The position numbers and the translations under genes are program-made. A stretch of DNA of 38,250 bases from NCBI GenBank assembly GCA_017434045.1, contig JAFRGA010000005.1:1-38250 (forward strand). Reading direction: 5' to 3'. The notes under the pieces are model-generated. The model was not told the origin of the DNA and searched no databases. It worked only from the letters and a program-made list of their open reading frames with translations. The DNA comes from Eggerthellaceae bacterium. Lineage in GTDB: Bacteria; Actinomycetota; Coriobacteriia; Coriobacteriales; Eggerthellaceae. Below, piece after piece: positions 17,662 through 24,547 of this stretch (within the stretch, counting starts at the first letter, position 1; each line of letters opens with the position of its first letter).

Positions 17662-18648
17662 TTATTGAATTGTTTGCGCGATAACTTCAGAAACGCCTGA
17701 ACGTACATACGACGCACTGGCCAACACCCCGTTCTTGATGGCCCGGGCGTTCGATGAACCATGGCCCACGATGCAGGCACCTTTCACGCCGAGCAGAGGC
17801 GCACCGCCCGCAACATCTGGATCGAGTCGTCCCAGCAGATCCTTGAGCCCGCCCTTGATCGCAAGGGCTGCAAGCTTCGTCTTCAGGGAGCTTTTCAGAA
17901 TGGTCTTCAGCTCTCCAAGCAGGACGCTCGCAGTGCCCTCGATGGTCTTCAGGCAGACATTGCCTGTGAAGCCATCGCACACGATGACGTCGAACTCTCC
18001 CTTTAGCGTGTCGCGGCCTTCGGCGTTGCCCTTGAAGTTCAGGGAGCTCTGCTTCAGGAGCGCATGTGCCTCTTGGGCGAACTGAGAGCCCTTCTCCTCC
18101 TCTTCGCCGATGTTGAGCAAGCCGACAGTGGGATTCTTCACGCCTATGATCTTCGTGGCGTACGCGCTTGCCATAATCGCGAACTGCACGAGGTACTCTG
18201 GCTTGCAATCCGCGTTAGCGCCAACATCGCACAACACGACGGGCTTTTTGGGAGACGGCAGGATCGTTGCGAGCGCAGGACGCGAAACGCCCTTGATACG
18301 ACCGATCACCAGCGTGCCAGCAGCTAGGCATGCCCCGGTCGAGCCCGCCGAGAAGAAGCCCTGCGCCTCCCCTTCCTTGACGAGGCGGCAGCCGACTACG
18401 ATAGACGAGTCCTTCTTCTTGCGCACAGCGTTTGCCGGATGTTCGGCCATCCCGATGACCTCGGTCGTCGCACGTGCACTGCAACGGTCATGATCAGCCG
18501 CGAACGGCTCCACGACCTCGGCGGGACCACAGAGGATCACCTCCAGGTCGGCGTCGTCGGCAAGCGCCGCCTCGACGCCCTCAAGCACCACGCCGGGCGC
18601 GTTGTCGCCACCCAAGGCATCTACGGAAATCGTCACACGGTCGGCCAT
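17662..18648 (-). CDS. plsX: Phosphate acyltransferase PlsX
   Basis: PlsX converts acyl-ACP and phosphate to acyl-phosphate, the acyl donor for the first step of phospholipid synthesis; it is peripheral to the membrane. The 328-residue protein starts with VTISVDALGGDNAP and has KKKDSSIVVGCRLVKEGEAQ, FFSAGSTGACLAAGTLVIGR, a CDVGANADCKPEYLVQFAIM region and the C-terminal GVKGACIVGHGSSNARAIKN. AGGAG lies 6 bases before the ATG. It is downstream of rpmF but a terminator-like stem lies between them. No fab genes or acpP are adjacent. Confidence 0.96.
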   Translation of the reverse strand: MADRVTISVDALGGDNAPGVVLEGVEAALADDADLEVILCGPAEVVEPFAADHDRCSARATTEVIGMAEHPANAVRKKKDSSIVVGCRLVKEGEAQGFFSAGSTGACLAAGTLVIGRIKGVSRPALATILPSPKKPVVLCDVGANADCKPEYLVQFAIMASAYATKIIGVKNPTVGLLNIGEEEEKGSQFAQEAHALLKQSSLNFKGNAEGRDTLKGEFDVIVCDGFTGNVCLKTIEGTASVLLGELKTILKSSLKTKLAALAIKGGLKDLLGRLDPDVAGGAPLLGVKGACIVGHGSSNARAIKNGVLASASYVRSGVSEVIAQTIQ

Positions 18649-18757
18649 TTCAAGCTCCTATCGTCTATCCTACGGAACGGACGCGCTCGGAAGCGGTCTT
18701 GCCTCCTGGCGAGATCCGCATTTGAACCCCATCCTCCACAGGTCCGCATACAACAAA

Positions 18758-18793
18758 ATAAACCCCCTGACCCAAACTAGCCAGGAGGTTTAT
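18758..18793 (-). terminator. Terminator-like stem after rpmF
   Basis: The 12-base arms 18758-18769 and 18782-18793 pair with a single mismatch around a 12-base loop. On the minus strand the stem is followed by T-rich sequence (TTTATTTTGTTG), as expected of an intrinsic terminator for rpmF. Read-through into plsX may still occur, since no separate plsX promoter was identified. Confidence 0.7.
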
Positions 18794-18814
18794 CGTTTCG
18801 CTCTACGCAACCCG

Positions 18815-18994
18815 TTATTCGGTCTCGATGACCTCACGATTCTTGTAGTAGCCACAGTTCGGGCACACGCGATGCGGAAGCTTCACCTCGCCGCACTGCG
18901 GGCAAACGCTGCGGGCGGGAGCATCGATGCGGTCATGGGTGCTGCGACGCTGATGGGTGCGGATGCGGCCCATTCTTTGTTTAGGTACTGCCAT
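18815..18994 (-). CDS. rpmF: 50S ribosomal protein L32
   Basis: This 59-residue L32 starts AVPKQRMGRIRTHQRRS and carries two CxxC zinc pairs, CPQCGEVKLPHRVCPNCG, so it is the zinc-binding form. The ATG at 18994 is chosen because GAAGGAG lies 8 bases upstream; the longer frame adds an unrelated leader. It is preceded by the DUF177 gene, the standard bacterial neighbour (yceD-rpmF-plsX), and has a probable local promoter. Confidence 0.96.
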   Translation of the reverse strand: MAVPKQRMGRIRTHQRRSTHDRIDAPARSVCPQCGEVKLPHRVCPNCGYYKNREVIETE

Positions 18995-19020
18995 TTGTAC
19001 TACTCCTTCTATATGCGCTT

Positions 19021-19034
19021 CGTATCGCGATACG
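19021..19034. promoter_or_regulatory. Perfect 14-base palindrome upstream of rpmF
   Basis: CGTATCGCGATACG is a perfect 14-base palindrome lying between the candidate promoter (19065-19093) and the rpmF ribosome site. Its position just downstream of the predicted -10 suits a repressor operator. The regulator is unknown. The sequence is too short to exclude chance, although a perfect 14-mer in this exact position is suggestive. Confidence 0.4.
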
Positions 19035-19064
19035 GTCAATATCTTTGGAAACACGCAAAACGGT

Positions 19065-19093
19065 ATAGTAGCAAAGCCTTTGCGTCCATGCAA
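19065..19093 (-). promoter_or_regulatory. Candidate promoter of rpmF
   Basis: On the minus strand TTGCAT (19088-19093) is followed after 17 bases by TACTAT (19065-19070). The match to consensus is moderate but the spacing is ideal. It would start transcription about 65 bases upstream of the rpmF ATG and place the 14-base palindrome in the early leader. Confidence 0.45.
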
Positions 19094-19163
19094 GCAGCGT
19101 TTTCACCATCACCATATCTTCGTACTCGGGCGCACCTGGAAGCGCAAGAAGCTGTGGTTTTGG

Positions 19164-19730
19164 CTATTCGAACTTGAACTCGGCAAGCGCCGCGAAAGGG
19201 TTGGAATCTTTCTCGAACTCGACCAAATCGGCAGGACGGCCGCAACCGCAGTCCCCTTCGTTGAGATTCGCTCCGCAAACAGGGCATAGGCCAGCACAAT
19301 CGTCCTTGCACAAAGGCATAGGCGGGGCATCGACGAGAAGTGCCGCGCGGATGAGCGGCTCTATATCGACGATATGGTCGGCGGGAAGAACGTCGAACTC
19401 GTCTTCGCCTGGCGCATCATCGTCATCATCCTCGTAATTGGGAACGCCGCCGTCCTCGATGAGGTAGTACCCTTCGATCTGGCCCTCGAAATCGTAGAAC
19501 ACGTCTTCGAGGCACCGAGAGCACGCACAATGGGCTACGCCCTCCGCGATGCCCATGACCAAGAGCGCTGCACCCGTGTTCGTGACGTCGACTGCCCACT
19601 TTACCGGTTCTTCGAACACGAAATCGTCGGGGCCCGACTGCAGCAGGGGCAGTTCGAGCGATCCCTCAAAATGAGAGCTCTCCGCCAATGCGAAGAGCTC
19701 TGCCGGAATTTTTATAGTGGCTCCAGCCAT
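19164..19730 (-). CDS. yceD: DUF177 (YceD) family protein
   Basis: Proteins of the DUF177 family are encoded next to rpmF in most bacteria; plant relatives act in 23S rRNA accumulation, but the bacterial function is not settled. The 188-residue form has a pair of cysteine sites, CACSRCLEDVFYDFEGQIEG in the middle and a C-terminal CAGLCPVCGANLNEGDCGCG that could bind zinc. An acidic run, NYEDDDDDAPGEDEFDV, lies between. The ATG at 19730 is chosen because it follows the upstream stop by 8 bases; a longer start at 19778 would overlap that gene. The ribosome site is weak, suggesting coupling to the gene upstream. Confidence 0.9.
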   Translation of the reverse strand: MAGATIKIPAELFALAESSHFEGSLELPLLQSGPDDFVFEEPVKWAVDVTNTGAALLVMGIAEGVAHCACSRCLEDVFYDFEGQIEGYYLIEDGGVPNYEDDDDDAPGEDEFDVLPADHIVDIEPLIRAALLVDAPPMPLCKDDCAGLCPVCGANLNEGDCGCGRPADLVEFEKDSNPFAALAEFKFE

Positions 19731-19738
19731 ACGCTTGG

Positions 19739-20215
19739 CTAACGGGGCATCGTAGTCGCGTTCAGCCGATCGCGGCAACGACGTACGTTCTGGAGGAGCG
19801 TGTCGAGGCTCTGCTCGACATGACCGAATACCTCGTCGGCGTAGTCTTCGGCGCCAGCACGCGTCTGACGCTCGAGCTCGCGGGCGTCTGCGAGCACCTG
19901 ATCCGCCTGTTGCTGGGAAATGCGGACGATCTCCTGCTCGCTGGCGATGGTCATGGCTTGAGAACGCGCATCTTCTACCATGCGGTTGGCTTCGGCCTCG
20001 GCGTCGTCGAGCAAACCCTGGCGTTCGCGCACGATTTGACGCGCCTGTGCGAATTCGCTCGGGAAGACGTCGCGAATCTCGTCCATGATTTCGAAGGCGG
20101 CAGCGATGTCGACCTGCCGCAAATTGCTGTTGCGTCCTCCAAACCCTACCGGCTTGGAATCCTCGAGCAAGATGGACAGCTCTTCAAGCAGTCCCAATAC
20201 TCCGGTTTCGTCCAT
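19739..20215 (-). CDS. Coiled-coil DivIVA-like protein
   Basis: This 158-residue protein is mostly alpha-helical. Residues about 50-145 read as one long charged coiled coil (AQARQIVRERQGLLDDAEAE, then ANRMVEDARSQAMTIASEQE), the pattern of DivIVA/GpsB-like or F-ATPase b-like stalk proteins. There is no membrane segment. In Actinobacteria a protein of this kind often precedes DUF177 and rpmF, but its function is unknown. AAGGA precedes the ATG. It heads the operon and has a strong promoter at 20283-20311. Confidence 0.8.
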   Translation of the reverse strand: MDETGVLGLLEELSILLEDSKPVGFGGRNSNLRQVDIAAAFEIMDEIRDVFPSEFAQARQIVRERQGLLDDAEAEANRMVEDARSQAMTIASEQEIVRISQQQADQVLADARELERQTRAGAEDYADEVFGHVEQSLDTLLQNVRRCRDRLNATTMPR

Positions 20216-20282
20216 GTTGTTCCTTCCGCCTCGCCGCTTGTACTGCCGTTATCGTATAAGTAAGCGGTTTATTCAAATTTTG

Positions 20283-20311
20283 ATTCTAACAGGTTTTTTT
20301 TCACAGTACAA
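20283..20311 (-). promoter_or_regulatory. Strong promoter of the DivIVA-like/yceD operon
   Basis: On the minus strand TTGTAC (20306-20311) is followed after exactly 17 bases, which include an A8 tract, by TAGAAT (20283-20288). This is close to the sigma-70 consensus and uses the same -10 as the rpsP promoter. It lies about 70 bases upstream of the start codon. Confidence 0.7.
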
Positions 20312-20405
20312 ACAGAAACTGGTATTTATGCAATTCCCAAATAAGCATGCGATGTGTAATAGCTTTCATGGAGACAGGGCCAAACGCCACGGCGTAACGG
20401 ATGGG

Positions 20406-20575
20406 GATGACGGATGGGGACGGGTCCGATTCATCATTTGTGGATGAAATCTGACCATATCCGCACCCTGCCATTCTGCCATTCGAAAAGTTCGGCAATC
20501 TATGAAAAATGATGAATCGGACCCGTCCCCATCCGTCATCGGACCCGTCCCCATCCGTCATCCCGTCCCCGTCAT
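20406..20575. repeat. 34-bp perfect inverted repeat with tandem copies
   Basis: Arms 20406-20439 and 20507-20540 are perfect inverted repeats of 34 bases around a 67-base loop. The last 22 bases of the right arm (20519-20540) are repeated directly at 20541-20562, followed by a third partial copy to 20575. The key unit is GGACCCGTCCCCATCCGTCA. The GGGGACGGGTCC-type sequence resembles REP-like palindromes linked to Y1 (REP-associated) transposases; this link is from memory of such motifs. It follows the xdhC-like stop and may also end its transcript. Confidence 0.8.
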
Positions 20576-20602
20576 GCCCTCAGCACAGCCGATTCTAGTG
20601 CG

Positions 20603-21604
20603 TTAACGCCCGAGCGAGTTGTCGTGACGGTCGCGGGCTTCCTGGGAATACCGCTGCTTGTACCGGACGTCGATGAGTTCTGCGACGATGGCTATAGCGA
20701 GCTCGGCAGGGGTCTTCGCGCCGAATTTGAGGCCGATGGGCCGCTTGATGGAATCCCACTGCTCTTCCGTCACGCCTCCGCCGATCACCAGGTCGTGGAT
20801 GCTGTTGTTCTTGCCTGCGCACCCCATCATGCCGATGTAGTGCACGCCGGCCTTCGCTGCCCAGATGCAGCTATCGGGATCGAACATGTGCCCGCGCGTC
20901 AGCACGCACACGTAGTCGGCAGGATCGGCGGACAGGTCGCTAAGGCCATCGAAATTGCCCCCGGAAAGCACGATGCACTCGTAGCCTGGGAACCTGCCCT
21001 CGTTGATATAGGCGGGATCGTAATCGACGACGACTACGTCGAAACCGACATGCGTCGCAAGGGGCGCAAGCTCAACTGCAACATCGGATGCTCCAAGCAA
21101 CCAGACCTTCACCGGGTTGAACAGGGCGACGCTCGCCCACGTGAGACCCTCGAACTGCTCGTTGTGCATGGACGGCCCACGCGTGACGTCCTTCATTTGG
21201 AACAGGTCGCGCTTAGAAGGCTCGCGCGAGGCCACGATCTCCTTTGCATCGTTGCAGAAGAACACGAGGGGCTCGCCATCGGCAGATCCTACCTCGCCGT
21301 AATCCTTCGTGAATCCAGCACCGGAACGCGCTTTTGCAACCTCCGGGTCATAGACGACCTTGAAACCGAGCCATGCAAGCTCACCGTCCACCAGGGCCTT
21401 CAAAGCCCTCTCGAACGTCGGGATATCGGCTGTTGTGAGACTATTCGCAACGACCTCGAGGTCTTGCGGTGACATGTGGTCGTTGCCCGCGGGTGCCTCG
21501 GCGCTGAACGCCGGAAACTCTGCGACATCGAGCACGGGAGTGCGCCCCGCCTTGAGATCTTCGATTATCGTTTCGAGGGTCGCCCGTTTCACACTTGCCT
21601 CCAT
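20603..21604 (-). CDS. XdhC/CoxI family protein
   Basis: XdhC-type proteins bind molybdenum cofactor and insert its sulfurated form into molybdenum hydroxylases. The 333-residue protein has an N-terminal XdhC_CoxI-like part and a Rossmann C-terminal part with VKVWLLGASDVAVELAPLA, VVVDYDPAYINEGRFPG, DYVCVLTRGHMFDP, VHYIGMMGC and the family end IKRPIGLKFGAKTPAELAIA. No xanthine dehydrogenase or molybdopterin gene lies in the window, so its client is unknown. The start may be ATG 21604 or GTG 21616; a 7-bp hairpin lies directly over this region. Confidence 0.87.
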   Translation of the reverse strand: MEASVKRATLETIIEDLKAGRTPVLDVAEFPAFSAEAPAGNDHMSPQDLEVVANSLTTADIPTFERALKALVDGELAWLGFKVVYDPEVAKARSGAGFTKDYGEVGSADGEPLVFFCNDAKEIVASREPSKRDLFQMKDVTRGPSMHNEQFEGLTWASVALFNPVKVWLLGASDVAVELAPLATHVGFDVVVVDYDPAYINEGRFPGYECIVLSGGNFDGLSDLSADPADYVCVLTRGHMFDPDSCIWAAKAGVHYIGMMGCAGKNNSIHDLVIGGGVTEEQWDSIKRPIGLKFGAKTPAELAIAIVAELIDVRYKQRYSQEARDRHDNSLGR

Positions 21605-21607
21605 TCC

Positions 21608-21623
21608 GCCGCACACGTGCGGC
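21608..21623. promoter_or_regulatory. Hairpin over the xdhC-like ribosome site
   Basis: GCCGCAC (21608-21614) and GTGCGGC (21617-21623) form a perfect 7-bp stem with a 2-base turn, ending four bases from the candidate ATG. On the mRNA it would cover the G-rich ribosome site and the alternative GTG start. It could control translation, or mark that the true start is downstream. In the plus direction it is followed by TTTT and might also act as a weak terminator. Confidence 0.45.
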
Positions 21624-21716
21624 TTTTGCTTGAACCTGAAACCGAAAGTAAAGGGTTGTACCTTATCGTCAGGTTACGTGATACCCGTATTTCTTCCTGA
21701 AAAGCTTCGAGAAGGC

Positions 21717-22331
21717 CTACGCCTTTATATGGACCTTGCCAGCTCCGTCGATTGAGACGCGCCCGTCTGCGATCCATCCAAGGACCTGCGGGTAAATCTC
21801 ATGCTCGACCTCGTGAATGCGCTCCTCGAGCGTGTCGACGGTGTCGTCCTCGCGAACGGAGACGGCACGCTGCGCGATGATCGGGCCTTGGTCGTACTCG
21901 CCGTTTGCGAAATGCACGGTCACGCCAGTCACCTTCACGCCGGCATCGAAGGCGTCTTGTATGGCATGGGCGCCCACGAAAGACGGCAACAGCGCTGGGT
22001 GCAAGTTGAGGATGCGGTTCGGGAAGGAATCGAGCAACACGTCGGTCACCATACGCATGTATCCAGCCATGACAACGTAGTCCGCACCGGATGCCTTGAG
22101 GGTTTCGGCTATTATCGTATCCGCCGCAGCAGTGTCGGCATACGCCCCTCGGTTCAACACCAGCACGGGAATGCCCGCGCTCTTCGCACGCTCAATGCCA
22201 TACGCATCGGGCCGCGAGGACACGACGTGCACGATCTCTACTGGAAGCCCGTCGGCTATGGCATCGATTATGGCTTGCAAATTCGTGCCGCTTCCGGAGA
22301 CGAGCACTCCGATCTTCAAGGGTTCACCCAT
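21717..22331 (-). CDS. purN: Phosphoribosylglycinamide formyltransferase
   Basis: PurN transfers a formyl group from 10-formyltetrahydrofolate to GAR, step three of purine synthesis. The 204-residue protein has the phosphate loop VLVSGSGTNLQAIIDAI, the catalytic Asn and His in ILNLHPALLPSFVGAH, and the catalytic Asp in VTVHFANGEYDQGPIIAQ. The ATG at 22331 is chosen because AAAGGA lies 7 bases upstream. It follows purM by about 70 bases in the same direction, so the two probably share a transcript. Confidence 0.96.
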   Translation of the reverse strand: MGEPLKIGVLVSGSGTNLQAIIDAIADGLPVEIVHVVSSRPDAYGIERAKSAGIPVLVLNRGAYADTAAADTIIAETLKASGADYVVMAGYMRMVTDVLLDSFPNRILNLHPALLPSFVGAHAIQDAFDAGVKVTGVTVHFANGEYDQGPIIAQRAVSVREDDTVDTLEERIHEVEHEIYPQVLGWIADGRVSIDGAGKVHIKA

Positions 22332-22400
22332 TATTTCGTCCTTTCGCGACGGACCTGAAACGCCCGTCATACCAACTACCTCGAAACGAGTAGGAGCAGC

Positions 22401-23486
22401 CTAGAGAAGCGTCCCCTCGTTGTTGTAACGCACGATGCCCGAACCCGCCTCGATGCGGCCGACGACGAACGTCTTCTCGCCTGCCTCCTCGGCTGCTGCA
22501 CGAACCTCCTCGACGCGTGCCGGATCTACGATGAGCACGAGACCCAGGCCCATGTTGAACGTCTTGAGCGCCTCGGGCTCCGAGAGCCGCGCAGCCTCGC
22601 ACGTATAGCGCACGACCGCCGGAACAGGCCAAGAGCCCAAGTCGACAACGGCATCGACCACGTCGTTCAGGGCGCGGTTGAGGTTCTCGGTAATACCGCC
22701 GCCCGTTATGTGGGCAAGCGCACGCACGGCATTGGGACATGAATCCAGAACCGCACGAACCGGCTTCACGTAAATCCTGGTGGGAGTCAGCAGCGCTTCG
22801 GCAACGCCCATCCCCCCGAGGTCCGCCTTGGGCTCGGTGACTTCTTCGAGCGTCTTTCCCTCCAAGCACACCTTGCGCGCAAGCGAGTAGCCGTTCGAAT
22901 GGAGGCCGCTGGAGGCCAATCCCACGAGGACGTCGCCTTCGCGCACGCTACCCGGGTCGAGCATCTTAGGACGGTCGACGATGCCCACGCAAAAGCCAGA
23001 CAAGTCGTAATCGGAAGGATCCATCACGCCGGGGTGCTCGGCCATCTCGCCGCCGATGAGGGCGCATCCAGCTTGACGGCAACCATCGGCAATGCCCTCC
23101 ACTATCTCGGACATCGCGCCCGAATCGAGTTTGCCCACCGCAACGTAGTCTAGGAAGAAGAGCGGCTCGGCGCCTGTCGCCAAGATGTCGTTGGCGCACA
23201 TGGCCACCAGGTCGATGCCGACGGTCCCATGCTTCTTCAGCATCTGGGCTATCTTGAGTTTCGTGCCAACGCCATCAGTGCCCGACACAAGCAGCGGATC
23301 TTCCATATCCTTGGCGGCGGCAATGGAGAACAGGCCGCCAAAGCCGCCGATATCGCCGACAACTTCAGGGCGGTATGTGGAATGCACCGAACCCTTGATG
23401 GCGTCCACAGCACGGGCGCCTTCCTCGATGTCTACGCCAGCCTGGGCATACGTTACCTGGCCGTTGCCATTGCTCTGATCGCTCAT
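22401..23486 (-). CDS. purM: Phosphoribosylformylglycinamidine cyclo-ligase
   Basis: PurM (AIR synthetase) closes the imidazole ring using ATP, step five of purine synthesis. The 361-residue protein shows YAQAGVDIEEGARAVDAIK, GTDGVGTKLKIAQ, CANDILATGAEPLFFLDYVA, GCALIGGEMAEHPGVM, SGLHSNGYSLARK and HITGGGITENLNRAL, all conserved blocks. The C-terminus has FNMGLGLVLIV. GGAGA precedes the ATG by 7 bases. It lies 27 bases downstream of the sortase gene on the same strand, an unusual partner for a purine gene. Confidence 0.97.
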   Translation of the reverse strand: MSDQSNGNGQVTYAQAGVDIEEGARAVDAIKGSVHSTYRPEVVGDIGGFGGLFSIAAAKDMEDPLLVSGTDGVGTKLKIAQMLKKHGTVGIDLVAMCANDILATGAEPLFFLDYVAVGKLDSGAMSEIVEGIADGCRQAGCALIGGEMAEHPGVMDPSDYDLSGFCVGIVDRPKMLDPGSVREGDVLVGLASSGLHSNGYSLARKVCLEGKTLEEVTEPKADLGGMGVAEALLTPTRIYVKPVRAVLDSCPNAVRALAHITGGGITENLNRALNDVVDAVVDLGSWPVPAVVRYTCEAARLSEPEALKTFNMGLGLVLIVDPARVEEVRAAAEEAGEKTFVVGRIEAGSGIVRYNNEGTLL

Positions 23487-23513
23487 AGACGGTCTCCTTC
23501 ATCACGAGAGCTT

Positions 23514-24533
23514 TTATGCACTCTTATCGGTCACGTCCAATGTCTCCTTGATGCCTGTGGGGCTACCTTCGGATAGATCCAATTCGATTGTCCCAGTTAA
23601 ACCACCATCAGAGGAACCTTCCACGTAAGCATACAGCACATAACGACCCCAAGACTCGTTATCGCAAGTAGCGAACGCAAAAACCTTGTTAATTGAATCA
23701 ACTGGCGGGCAATCGAGGGCCTCGACTACGCTTCGCGAGATAACATTTGCAACGTACTCGTTCATCTTCGCTTTGTCATCAAAGCGCGATATGACGAACT
23801 CCTCATCCGCTGAGCAATGTATGAGGGAGAACGTGCGCAGCTTGAAGTTTCCACTCGGCGAGAGGAGGTACACGCTACGGCACTCATCAAAACGAGCTTG
23901 ATCCTCAAAGCCGACAATACCGGCAAACATCGACCCGTCGTTCATGTGATGCCCGTAAATGAAATAGCACTGATCGCTCCAGTTGGGTTTGTTCCGGTAG
24001 TCCATGAAAATGGCACCGTAGTTTGCAAGCCAACCTGCCTCTCCATCAAAATCGTGTGTGAGGTAGAACTCGTTATCGGTTCCGCGAACAACGGGGTAAC
24101 TGATCGAAGTGCCCGGAATGTACACCCAGGCCACGGTATCGGGATTTGCCGCCCGGAGCGCTTCCCAATCTACGCTCAGTTTATCTGGTTCGATTTCGGC
24201 TCCTGCACTACTAGGTAGCACAGTACCCTCGCCAACATTGGCAAGCTGTGAGACGTTTTGATATTTCTGTTGGCCTTGGAAGTAACTGAAACCGATTACT
24301 CCAAGAGTCCCCAGCGAACCTACAAGGACGATGAGGGCGATGACAAAGACTGCCTTCCAGGGTCCACCTTTTCGCCTACCTATGCTGTTCTCGACATTGG
24401 CACGCGAATAACGTTCCCAATCTGAATCTTGCTGCCAGTTGTTTTGACGGGCTCTATGATGATTGCCTTGCATTTGACTGTCCTCGACGATTTCCAGTTC
24501 TATTGCGTTTTCTCGCGGCATGATGCTCAACAA
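23514..24533 (-). CDS. Class B sortase
   Basis: Sortases are membrane-bound transpeptidases that attach proteins to the cell wall or build pili. A cytosolic, hydrophilic 58-residue N-terminus is followed by one membrane segment (about 59-82) and the sortase beta barrel. Class B marks are VVRGTDNEFYLTHDF, GAIFMDYRNKPNW, the histidine in FIYGHHMNDG, the cysteine in FAFATCDNESWGRYVLYA (about residue 290) and the arginine seven residues later. The frame begins at TTG 24533; ATG 24521 is an alternative, with GAGG farther away. No substrate gene with a sorting signal lies beside it. Confidence 0.9.
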   Translation of the reverse strand: MLSIMPRENAIELEIVEDSQMQGNHHRARQNNWQQDSDWERYSRANVENSIGRRKGGPWKAVFVIALIVLVGSLGTLGVIGFSYFQGQQKYQNVSQLANVGEGTVLPSSAGAEIEPDKLSVDWEALRAANPDTVAWVYIPGTSISYPVVRGTDNEFYLTHDFDGEAGWLANYGAIFMDYRNKPNWSDQCYFIYGHHMNDGSMFAGIVGFEDQARFDECRSVYLLSPSGNFKLRTFSLIHCSADEEFVISRFDDKAKMNEYVANVISRSVVEALDCPPVDSINKVFAFATCDNESWGRYVLYAYVEGSSDGGLTGTIELDLSEGSPTGIKETLDVTDKSA

Positions 24534-24547
24534 TCTACCTCATGAGG

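Larger units (their letters stand above)
20216..20602. other. Intergenic region between xdhC-like and DivIVA-like genes
   Basis: No gene is supported in this 387-base gap. The left part holds the leader and promoter of the DivIVA-like gene. The rest (20395-20575) is a repeat-derived hairpin with tandem copies, described separately. Confidence 0.5.

Noticed and set aside
20519..20575. Possible CRISPR-like tandem repeat
   Set aside because: The 22-base units touch each other with no spacers, there are only two full copies, and no cas gene is present. It is part of the hairpin repeat.
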